A DNA stretch of 5,427 nt. Source: an uncultured Chitinophagaceae bacterium (GTDB taxonomy: Bacteria; Bacteroidota; Bacteroidia; Chitinophagales; Chitinophagaceae). Positions 1 to 5,427 of the stretch are shown piece by piece. The position numbers and the translations under genes were made by a program. Each line of letters opens with the position of its first letter. Positions within the stretch are counted from its first letter, which is position 1. The notes under the pieces are model-generated. The model was not told the origin of the DNA. It was given only the letters and a program-made list of their open reading frames with translations, and made no database searches. Where the stretch lies: assembly GCA_903832075.1 (NCBI GenBank), contig CAILAF010000293.1:1-5427 (forward strand), read 5' to 3'.

Positions 1-586
1 ATAAATTAGGGTGGCCAAATATTGCTAAAATATTTTTTTTATTTTTTTTAATGATCGCCTCAGCTGCAAGTTTAGCAGCACCTTCATCATCTAAACAAAC
101 TTTATTGCAATTGGCAAATTCAGGAACCAGATCGAAAAATATTACAGGAATACTTAGGTCTTTCAATTTTAAAAATGATTCAATATCAGCTTCAGTTGTT
201 CCGGTTGTTAGCGCAACAAACAATCCGGTAATTCTTTGCTTTTTAAATAGTCTTAAATTTTCATGTTCAATATTTCTATCATCACCCGATTGCATTGTTA
301 AAACTGAATATCCCAAAGGTCTTGCCATTTCTTCAACTGCGGCAATGAAAGAATCATAAAAGAAATTATTGATTGATGGAACAAGAATTCCCAAAACATT
401 ACTTTCGTTTGTTCTTAATTGAACAGCATAACTATTGGGTTCGTATTCCAATGTTTGTGCTAATTCTTTCACTTTTCTCTTTGTTGCTGCAGAAATATCT
501 GGATGATCCTTCAATGCTCTTGAAACAGTAGAGATGCTGATATTAAGAATTTCAGATAATTTTTTTAGTGTACTGTTTTGTTTCAT
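1..586 (-). CDS. LacI-family transcriptional repressor, C-terminal part beyond the left edge
   Basis: This is a DNA-binding regulator, probably the repressor of the trehalase operon. 195 complete codons are visible. Residues 6-26 form the LacI-type helix-turn-helix (LKKLSEILNISISTVSRAL), followed by the typical DHPDIS segment. The hinge helix shows Y48-x-P-N51-xx-A54-xx-L57, where the Leu is the residue that family members insert into the central CG step of their operators. From about residue 62 the periplasmic-binding-protein-like sensor domain begins (VLGILVPSI), and the last visible strand (ILAIFGHP) matches the family's second-subdomain entry. The effector-binding C-terminal half is outside the window, so the ligand cannot be read. 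The ATG at 586 is chosen because a stop codon lies two codons upstream in frame and the helix-turn-helix begins at the usual distance. The gene follows the trehalase by 34 bases with no terminator between them, so it is likely the last gene of the operon; E. coli TreR, which controls trehalose use, is also in the LacI family. The family call is very secure; the target is inferred from position. Confidence 0.95.
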   Translation of the reverse strand, partial: MKQNSTLKKLSEILNISISTVSRALKDHPDISAATKRKVKELAQTLEYEPNSYAVQLRTNESNVLGILVPSINNFFYDSFIAAVEEMARPLGYSVLTMQSGDDRNIEHENLRLFKKQRITGLFVALTTGTTEADIESFLKLKDLSIPVIFFDLVPEFANCNKVCLDDEGAAKLAAEAIIKKNKKNILAIFGHPNL

Positions 587-598
587 AGTTTACTATGA
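583..598. promoter_or_regulatory. 16-bp palindrome over the repressor start codon
   Basis: The sequence TCATAGT-TT-ACTATGA is a perfect 7-2-7 inverted repeat, and the repressor's ATG (584-586) lies in one arm. It could be an operator for autoregulation. In the mRNA it could instead form a six-pair hairpin with a four-base loop that hides the start codon. It lacks the central CG usual for LacI-type operators, and a chance origin in AT-rich DNA cannot be excluded. The symmetry is seen directly; any role is inferred. Confidence 0.35.
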
Positions 599-620
599 CA
601 ATATAACTTTATTCTTGCAA

Positions 621-2114
621 TTATTCGCTTTTCATTTTTAAGTAAATCCCATTCGTCCAGCCAAATCCATCTTGGTTGGGATATTCGCCATCACCGGCTT
701 TTGCATCTGTATCCATCACGTTATATTTCTCCATCATTTTTTCAGTATTAATATATTTTCTTTCATTATTGGCTAACCATCTTTTTTTTATTTCATCAGC
801 CAATGCATTGTGCTGATAATTTTTTAAACCTTTATAAGTTATCCATTGTAATGGTGCCCATCCATTTGGTGAATCCCATTGTTGATTAGTTTTTTTCAAT
901 GTAGTTACTACACCGCCAGAACATAAAAAATTTTCTTCTATTATATGAGCAACTTTGTTGGATTGTTGCTGCGTAGATGCTTTAAAAAACAAAGGGTAGG
1001 CGGCAGCTAACGAATAGGTTTTGGTTTGTTTTTTTTCAACAAAGTTGTAATCAAAATAGAAACCTAATGTTTCATTCCAGCAAAAATTTTCAAGGGCTTT
1101 TTTTCTTTGATTGATTTTATGCTGAAATAATTTTGCTGAATTGATATTATTATTGATTGAATAAATTTTTAATAATGTTTCTTCTGTATTCAGTAATAAA
1201 CAATTCAAGTCAATTGGAATAAGTTCTGTTGTTTGGATTGAATGCATATTTAATTCGTCTTTAAACCAACGACTGCTGTAATCCCATCCTGATTCTGCTG
1301 CAGCACGGATATGTCTAAATACTATCGATTTATCTTGATCTGATTTTTCTGCAACATGAATGTCTTCACTAAAAGCTTCAGGCCTTGGTGTATTATGATC
1401 ATCCCAATATCTGTTCAGAATATTTTCATCAGGCATTAAAACTACTCTGCGATAATTATTATTCGATGTTGTCAATAGCTTTTCTCCATCCATCCAATAT
1501 GCATATTCTTTTTCAATTGCAGATTGATATTTTAATAAAACTTCTTCTCCTTTTTCTTCACTTAATAAAGAAACCATTAATGAAAAGAAAGGTGGTTGAG
1601 ATCTACCCAGATAATAAGTTCTATTGCCATTGGGAATAAATCCAATGGTATGAATTAAATGCGCAAAATTGTCGACCATGTTTTGAATAATATCAAATCT
1701 TTTATCAACCTGTAAGCCTAACATAGTAAAATAACTATCCCAATAATAAATTTCTCTAAATCTACCACCCGGAACAATATATGGATACGGTAATGGAATT
1801 AATGTACCGCCTTCATTTGAAGGTTTTTTTTCTAATACATCCCACAGTTCATGTAAATGTTCTTGAATTGGTTTATGTGCTGATTTATATTCGGAAACTG
1901 GTTCAACCGGAAGAATAAAATGATCATCAATAAATTTTTTTAGATTAAAATCAGTTTTATTTTTTTCTGTTAAGTAGTTAGAAAGAATTTCTTCAATAGA
2001 ATATTTTGGAATACTATCTACAAAATATTTTGAATCAATAAATAGTTCACTTGTTTGTACATCGGTATATAATTCTCCGAGGTTTTCAATAAAAAAAAAT
2101 TGCGTTGATGACAT
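621..2114 (-). CDS. treF: Cytoplasmic alpha,alpha-trehalase, glycoside hydrolase family 37
   Basis: The enzyme hydrolyses alpha,alpha-trehalose to two glucose molecules with inversion. At 497 residues it is close to the usual GH37 catalytic length. Trehalase signature 1 is at residues 115-128 (PGGRFREIYYWDSY) and signature 2 at 412-421 (QWDSPNGWAP). Judged by spacing against my memory of the E. coli periplasmic trehalase, the catalytic acid is D278 in GWD and the base is E462 in MEKY. Substrate-binding residues are R118, W125-D126, N162, R171-S-Q, R244-P-E, G276 and E477 in GEYPNQDGFGWTNG, so the active site looks intact. The N-terminus (MSSTQFFFIENLG) has no signal peptide or lipobox, so I place it in the cytoplasm, which fits a permease gene directly upstream. 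The symbol treF is used for that location; naming it treA would be equally defensible. The ATG at 2114 lies 23 bases after the permease stop, and no Shine-Dalgarno sequence is evident. The 34-base gap to the repressor gene has no terminator. Confidence 0.96.
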   Translation of the reverse strand: MSSTQFFFIENLGELYTDVQTSELFIDSKYFVDSIPKYSIEEILSNYLTEKNKTDFNLKKFIDDHFILPVEPVSEYKSAHKPIQEHLHELWDVLEKKPSNEGGTLIPLPYPYIVPGGRFREIYYWDSYFTMLGLQVDKRFDIIQNMVDNFAHLIHTIGFIPNGNRTYYLGRSQPPFFSLMVSLLSEEKGEEVLLKYQSAIEKEYAYWMDGEKLLTTSNNNYRRVVLMPDENILNRYWDDHNTPRPEAFSEDIHVAEKSDQDKSIVFRHIRAAAESGWDYSSRWFKDELNMHSIQTTELIPIDLNCLLLNTEETLLKIYSINNNINSAKLFQHKINQRKKALENFCWNETLGFYFDYNFVEKKQTKTYSLAAAYPLFFKASTQQQSNKVAHIIEENFLCSGGVVTTLKKTNQQWDSPNGWAPLQWITYKGLKNYQHNALADEIKKRWLANNERKYINTEKMMEKYNVMDTDAKAGDGEYPNQDGFGWTNGIYLKMKSE

Positions 2115-2137
2115 GAGAATAAAATAGAAGTGGGGGG

Positions 2138-3376
2138 TTATGATTGTGATTTAGATTTTAGTTGAATTCTTCTGAAAATAGATAAACAAACAATTAATAT
2201 AAACATGGGAATCAGTATAAAATAAAAAGCTTTTTGTCCGCCATAATTTTCAAAAATGGTTCCTGTAATTCTTGATCCCAGTGTTCCACCTAATGCAGAA
2301 AAAACGATGATTAATCCTGACATTAGTCCATGTTTTTGTTTAGGTAGAGTGCTTAATATTTCAGAATTGATGGCAGGATAAATAGGTGCAATTAATATTC
2401 CTATCAATGGAAAAATAAATGCTGCTAATGGAGCATTGCTCCATCCTGTAATTGTATGTCCGGTTGCTTTTTCAGCTAATGGAACCGCTAATAATAATAG
2501 TGTAGCTGCTAAAATAATACTTACACATAATACAATATACCAGTTCATTTTCTTTAATACTATTCCGGCTAAAAATCTTCCTAACGCTGTAGATCCTGCA
2601 AGAATACTCGACATTTGAATGCTTAAAGCCGCAGGTAATAAAAGCACTTTATTATTGTAAGTCGGTAACCAACTCATGATGCTTTGTTCGATCAACACAT
2701 AAAAGAAAGCACAAAAGATAAAAATCAATACTAATGGAGATGCCAATAATCTAAACATAGAAAAAAAATCTTTTGCAGATGATTTTTCTTCTTTTGTTTG
2801 AAGTGATGATTCGTCTAATGTTGCGCTAAGCAATAATAAGAAGGCCAGCAAAGAAATTCCACCTAATAAATAATAAACTTTTAACCATGATGTTGATTGC
2901 GGATTATTATTATCAACAAATGAACTGAAAATAAAATAGCCGGTAAGAATGCCAACCATAAAAAATGATTCAATGAAGTTCATTAAACTGATATGTTCTT
3001 TTTCATTTTTTGTTACTAAACCAATGGTGCTATAAACAGACATTTTAATTAACGCAAAACTGCTTCCTACTGCAGCAAATAAAAGTTTGGTCATTAAAAA
3101 GCTTGCTGTAAAAGGCATTGTAAAGCATACCAGTGTAATAAAACCAAGTGCAATGAGCATAGATCTCTTATAACCGATACGAACAATATAAGAGGAAATT
3201 AAAAAAGAAAAAATAGCAATACTTAAATCTTTAAACGCTTCTAAAATGGAAGCAGAAGTTTGAGTGACACCAAAATTGTTTTGCACTTGAAGAATTACAG
3301 TTCCAACACTGTTCAATAAAATAGCAAATACAAAATAATTTAAAAACAACGAGACCTTAATTGTCCAGTTTTGCAT
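2138..3376 (-). CDS. MFS sugar permease, probably for trehalose
   Basis: This is a 412-residue integral inner-membrane transporter of the major facilitator superfamily. Alternating hydrophobic stretches fit about 12 membrane helices, six on each side of a charged cytoplasmic loop at roughly residues 186-207 (DESSLQTKEEKSSAKD). A degenerate MFS motif A is visible in the loop between helices 2 and 3 (residues 61-73, with RIGYKRSM). Helix 7 carries E230 in FFYVLIEQSIMSWLPTY, and the second half has APIYPAINSEIL near residues 330-341; both resemble the fucose/glucose-type (FucP/FHS) branch of MFS, though this is from memory. Substrate is inferred only from context: the next gene is a trehalase without a signal peptide, so its sugar must be imported intact. 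Trehalose is the first guess; another disaccharide is possible. The ATG at 3376 is the natural start and there is no clear Shine-Dalgarno sequence. It is the first gene of the operon, with a candidate operator immediately upstream. A run of six C bases (coding strand) follows its stop codon. Confidence 0.88.
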   Translation of the reverse strand: MQNWTIKVSLFLNYFVFAILLNSVGTVILQVQNNFGVTQTSASILEAFKDLSIAIFSFLISSYIVRIGYKRSMLIALGFITLVCFTMPFTASFLMTKLLFAAVGSSFALIKMSVYSTIGLVTKNEKEHISLMNFIESFFMVGILTGYFIFSSFVDNNNPQSTSWLKVYYLLGGISLLAFLLLLSATLDESSLQTKEEKSSAKDFFSMFRLLASPLVLIFIFCAFFYVLIEQSIMSWLPTYNNKVLLLPAALSIQMSSILAGSTALGRFLAGIVLKKMNWYIVLCVSIILAATLLLLAVPLAEKATGHTITGWSNAPLAAFIFPLIGILIAPIYPAINSEILSTLPKQKHGLMSGLIIVFSALGGTLGSRITGTIFENYGGQKAFYFILIPMFILIVCLSIFRRIQLKSKSQS

Positions 3377-3390
3377 GGCAATCGTTTAAA
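3377..3390 (-). promoter_or_regulatory. Candidate LacI-type operator touching the permease start
   Basis: On the coding strand the 14 bases before the ATG read TTTAAACGATTGCC. This matches 8 of the 10 fixed positions of the LacI-family consensus TGNAANCGNTTNCA and has the full AANCGNTT core with a central CG. The repressor encoded in the same operon has the hinge Leu that recognises such a CG step. A bound dimer would overlap the translation start and obstruct early transcription. The 8-base core alone would be expected roughly twice by chance in a window of this size and composition, so the support comes mainly from its position and its partner gene. Confidence 0.42.
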
Positions 3391-3465
3391 TAAAGTTCAT
3401 AAATGGGATGTACTAATTTAAATAACAACAACTGCATTTTAGTATCATCTTTTAATAATGATGCT
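3391..3465 (-). promoter_or_regulatory. Promoter-containing leader of the trehalase operon
   Basis: These 75 bases lie between the upstream terminator hairpin and the candidate operator, so the operon promoter should be here. I find no exact Bacteroidota-type -7 element (TAnnTTTG). GTTGTTG near 3427-3433 on the coding strand could serve as an upstream TTG element. A small imperfect repeat (ATCAT...ATGAT) sits near 3445-3463. The promoter is placed by elimination, not by a recognised motif. Confidence 0.35.
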
Positions 3466-3523
3466 AAAAAAAATCAATTATCTAAAACAGTTATTCCGAA
3501 CTGAAAAGATAATTGATTTTTTT
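3466..3523 (-). terminator. Strong intrinsic terminator after the 4Fe-4S gene
   Basis: A 17-bp perfect inverted repeat (3467-3483 with 3507-3523) surrounds a second 5-bp stem (CAGTT at 3488-3492 with AACTG at 3499-3503) and a six-base loop. The outer ends are an A-tract and a T-tract, so the minus-strand transcript ends its stem with eight U residues (3473-3466). It lies 28 bases past the stop of the 4Fe-4S gene and isolates that gene from the trehalase operon. The shape is nearly symmetrical and could also stop plus-strand transcripts, although I see no plus-strand gene here. Confidence 0.85.
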
Positions 3524-3551
3524 GAAAATAAAACCTGTACTTGTTAAAATC

Positions 3552-4454
3552 TTAAGCAGACAAATTTGCTTCCAAGTTTTCTACTTTATTAGCGAATTGA
3601 GGTCTGATAACCCAGCTTCTGCTATTTGGTTTTCTAATAACCAACCAATAAAAAAAGAAAATTGTAGTTGATACGATTATGATTGGAATAATCCATTCCG
3701 GTAAAACATTTCTAAGATTTATTAAAAGCCCATCATCCGCAAACTTTCCAAATCCAAGAAGCGCAGGAATTCTGTACCAATAATAACATGACACACCCGA
3801 AGCAGCAAAAATGCTAATCAATCTGCGTTCATATTTTGCATTAATAATGTTTGATAATAAAATGTATACAAGTAATGTAACTGCAAGGCCTATTAAAGGA
3901 ATTTGGTAAACTCCAAAAAATGTACTTAAAGATGTGATTGTATGTTCATCGGGCACATGAAACCATCCCCAAATAAAACCTGGCAATCCACCAACAATAA
4001 GTAATCCACCAATTTTATGATAAATAGTTTTTGCAGAAATTTTTGGATTTATGTTTGGAGTTGAGTCAGGACAAGGAATCACACAGTTCATGCATTGATC
4101 ACAATTGGCATTTGGCAATGAAAATAAAACATTTCCACCGTATAGTTTTTCTACGGGATGAACAGGGCATAAACCAGAGCACCAGGCACTTTTCCATTCA
4201 TAAAAGAATCCTAATGTAACACCAATAGCCGCCATAAAAATGATCATTATTCCTGTTGCTATGCCGTTATTATTAAACACAGCATGTCGTAAAGGAACAA
4301 TTACAAACAAAGCAACAACTGCAATCAAATTAAGTTTACCTAATTGCGTAGCTGTTAATTTTTTTCTTTTTGATAATCCTAATTGCCTTGGTAATAAATT
4401 AGTAGTTGCAATTGGGCAATCATTTCTCCAAATACCTACTGCTACTACAAATAT
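3552..4454 (-). CDS. Multi-pass membrane protein with 4Fe-4S ferredoxin motif, 5' end broken or missing
   Basis: This is probably a membrane electron-transfer protein of the broad NapH/NosR/CcoG-like group; partner and pathway are unknown. The frame is open from a TAA at 4455-4457 to the stop at 3552. Counted from the TTG at 4328, it shows two membrane helices (residues 1-16 and 22-43), then WCSGLCPVHPVEKLYG (C50, C54), then CDQCMNCVIPCPD (C76, C79, C82, C86), a classic C-x2-C-x2-C-x3-CP motif for one 4Fe-4S cluster. Four more hydrophobic helices follow at about 105-122, 138-160, 170-190 and 211-231, and the end is basic and polar. The 42 codons before the TTG also look like protein (VGIWRNDCPIATTNLLPRQL, then SKRKK), but contain no ATG, GTG or TTG. 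So the TTG at 4328 is unlikely to be the natural start; the first in-frame ATG (4247) would remove a helix. The gene therefore seems 5'-truncated or interrupted and may be a pseudogene. It ends just before a strong terminator. Confidence 0.72.
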   Translation of the reverse strand: MFVVAVGIWRNDCPIATTNLLPRQLGLSKRKKLTATQLGKLNLIAVVALFVIVPLRHAVFNNNGIATGIMIIFMAAIGVTLGFFYEWKSAWCSGLCPVHPVEKLYGGNVLFSLPNANCDQCMNCVIPCPDSTPNINPKISAKTIYHKIGGLLIVGGLPGFIWGWFHVPDEHTITSLSTFFGVYQIPLIGLAVTLLVYILLSNIINAKYERRLISIFAASGVSCYYWYRIPALLGFGKFADDGLLINLRNVLPEWIIPIIIVSTTIFFFYWLVIRKPNSRSWVIRPQFANKVENLEANLSA

Positions 4455-5427
4455 TTAGGGTGCTACCGGTATTAAAATATTCATAAATAATACAACACCA
4501 AGTTTTGGAAAAATTAATAAAAGGTTCCGATAATATTTTTTGAATGTTTTTTTTAACATTATCTAACATAGTTTCAGTTGGAGTTTGTTTGGTTATTACG
4601 TCATATTTTGCTGTAGATAAGATTAACATATAAGGTCTAAATTTTAAATTAACAAATTCAGTGATAACACCTAATTTGTCTGTTAATTCCTTACCACTAT
4701 TAGCAGATATTTTAAGAACATCCATAGTTTTTTTAAAAAAAGCATCAATTTCAGATAATTTTGCGATTAAATTTTTGGTAGCAGCTTTTCTATCATCATC
4801 ACTAATAGATGCCGAACCAGTTAATGTATCATAAATAGGGTCTAGAGCATTAAGTAGTTCGGTAATTTTATCCAAACCTTCAGCTTTAAAACAAACAATA
4901 TTAGGTATTAAATCAGCAATATACTTTGATTTGTCAGTATTAAATGTTGGTTGATCAAAAGTAAATGAAGATGGTTGTAATTGTATAACCGAATTACATA
5001 TACTTGCCCATAATTTTTCTTCGTTCAATAAACCTATATTGGTAGTAATAGTTAAGCATGTGTCGTATTCAGTTTCACCTGGGACACCTGCTACTCCTTT
5101 TAAAGTATTTAAAAATGAGTGTTCACCAAAAAAATTAAGTTTGTCATTGAAAAAACTTAAATGTGGACGTATACCGGTTCCATTGAGAATAAAATTTGAA
5201 TCTAGTAATAAAGATTCAGCCCCAACATTTTTATCACTAGAACTAATATACATGTCTGGATATAGTTCTTGAAGCCTTTTTGTATAATAAACTTGGAGAG
5301 AATCACCGAATGACTTGATAGAAATAATTATTTCAGTCAATAATTGATTTTCTGTTATTTTATCTCCTGCGGTGCCAACAACAGAAGCGCGAAAGCCTCC
5401 TTCTATTCTATCATATATTGCTTTTGC
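4420..5427 (-). CDS. Unrecognised protein, N-terminus beyond the right edge
   Basis: I do not recognise this gene. The frame is open from the right edge to a TGA at 4420-4422, giving 335 visible residues. A TTG at 5340 is a possible start, but 29 further open codons precede it (with GGFRASVVGTAGDKITENQL), so I treat it as partial. There is no signal peptide, membrane helix or lipobox in the visible part. Features: KSFGDSLQVYYTKRL at residues 38-52, SSSDKN at 62-67, a Gly/Pro-containing stretch around 108-115 (GVAGVPGETEY), and a helix-rich, charged C-terminal half from about residue 190. The last 11 residues (NICSSSRYLEK) lie on bases that also encode the 4Fe-4S membrane protein in another frame. 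Those bases look native to that other gene, so the true C-terminus of this protein may have been replaced by read-through. The frame is long enough in AT-rich DNA to be real coding sequence. Function is unknown. Confidence 0.6.
   Translation of the reverse strand, partial: AKAIYDRIEGGFRASVVGTAGDKITENQLLTEIIISIKSFGDSLQVYYTKRLQELYPDMYISSSDKNVGAESLLLDSNFILNGTGIRPHLSFFNDKLNFFGEHSFLNTLKGVAGVPGETEYDTCLTITTNIGLLNEEKLWASICNSVIQLQPSSFTFDQPTFNTDKSKYIADLIPNIVCFKAEGLDKITELLNALDPIYDTLTGSASISDDDRKAATKNLIAKLSEIDAFFKKTMDVLKISANSGKELTDKLGVITEFVNLKFRPYMLILSTAKYDVITKQTPTETMLDNVKKNIQKILSEPFINFSKTWCCIIYEYFNTGSTLNICSSSRYLEK

Noticed and set aside
30..50. Two adjacent runs of eight T bases that could be slippage-prone or a terminator tract.
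   Set aside because: They encode a Lys/Asn-rich turn (KKNKKN) in the repressor, in frame, before a conserved beta strand, and no hairpin accompanies them.
51..359. Plus-strand open frame of 102 codons opposite the repressor gene.
   Set aside because: It is a low-complexity antisense frame to a clearly recognised LacI-family gene.
587..620. Possible separate promoter for the repressor (TTG followed by TATATTGT on the coding strand).
   Set aside because: The spacing of about 12 bases between the elements is too short for known Bacteroidota promoters and the -7 match is incomplete.
1385..1639. Plus-strand open frame of 84 codons opposite the trehalase gene.
   Set aside because: The minus strand here encodes conserved GH37 residues; the antisense frame has no family features.
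3230..3243. A second LacI-operator-like sequence (TTTAAACGCTTCTA) with the AANCGNTT core, centred 147 bases from the first, near 14 helical turns.
   Set aside because: It lies inside permease codons, and about two such cores are expected by chance in a window of this size and composition. The spacing may favour looping but is not evidence by itself.
4240..4458. Plus-strand open frame of 72 codons near the junction.
   Set aside because: It lies opposite the membrane-protein frame and has no start signal or recognisable content. Similar short plus-strand frames at 2436-2618, 4031-4219 and 5039-5272 were dismissed for the same reason.
4450..4493. Short inverted repeats (AATATTT with AAATATT, and GTATTA with TAATAC) at the suspected junction, considered as ends of an insertion element.
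   Set aside because: They are AT-only or nearly so, overlap each other and have no visible partner at another element end; such repeats are common in AT-rich DNA.

Overview
The window is AT-rich DNA that looks like a member of the Bacteroidota, possibly of the Chitinophagales type. That guess rests on codon and amino-acid style (many Lys, Asn and Ile codons ending in A or T), on starts without clear Shine-Dalgarno sequences, and on the kind of genes present; no marker gene is available to confirm it. Every gene I can support is read from the minus strand, so transcription runs from right to left.

Left part (1-3376), read from 3376 down to 1: a compact sugar-use operon. It holds an MFS permease, a cytoplasmic GH37 trehalase with all expected catalytic and substrate-binding residues, and a LacI-family repressor whose C-terminal half runs off the left edge. 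The gaps are 23 and 34 bases with no terminator, so the three are probably cotranscribed. The proposed logic is uptake of trehalose (or a related disaccharide) by the permease, hydrolysis to glucose in the cytoplasm, and control by the LacI-type protein. A LacI-type operator-like sequence with a central CG lies directly against the permease start codon, and a separate 16-bp palindrome covers the repressor's own start codon.

Middle (3377-3551): a 175-base intergenic region. It contains a strong hairpin with a T-tract that should terminate the gene to its right, followed by about 90 bases that must hold the operon promoter.

Right part (3552-5427): a multi-pass membrane protein with a 4Fe-4S ferredoxin motif. 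Its frame stays open to an in-frame TAA at 4455-4457 without any ATG in the upstream stretch, so its 5' end appears missing or broken. Next to it, overlapping by 35 bases, ends a long unrecognised open frame that continues off the right edge. Together these suggest a junction near 4455, from an insertion, a deletion or an assembly join. This is the most unusual point in the window. I see no RNA genes, CRISPR arrays, transposase genes or complete mobile element. There is no stretch above 300 bases without a gene.
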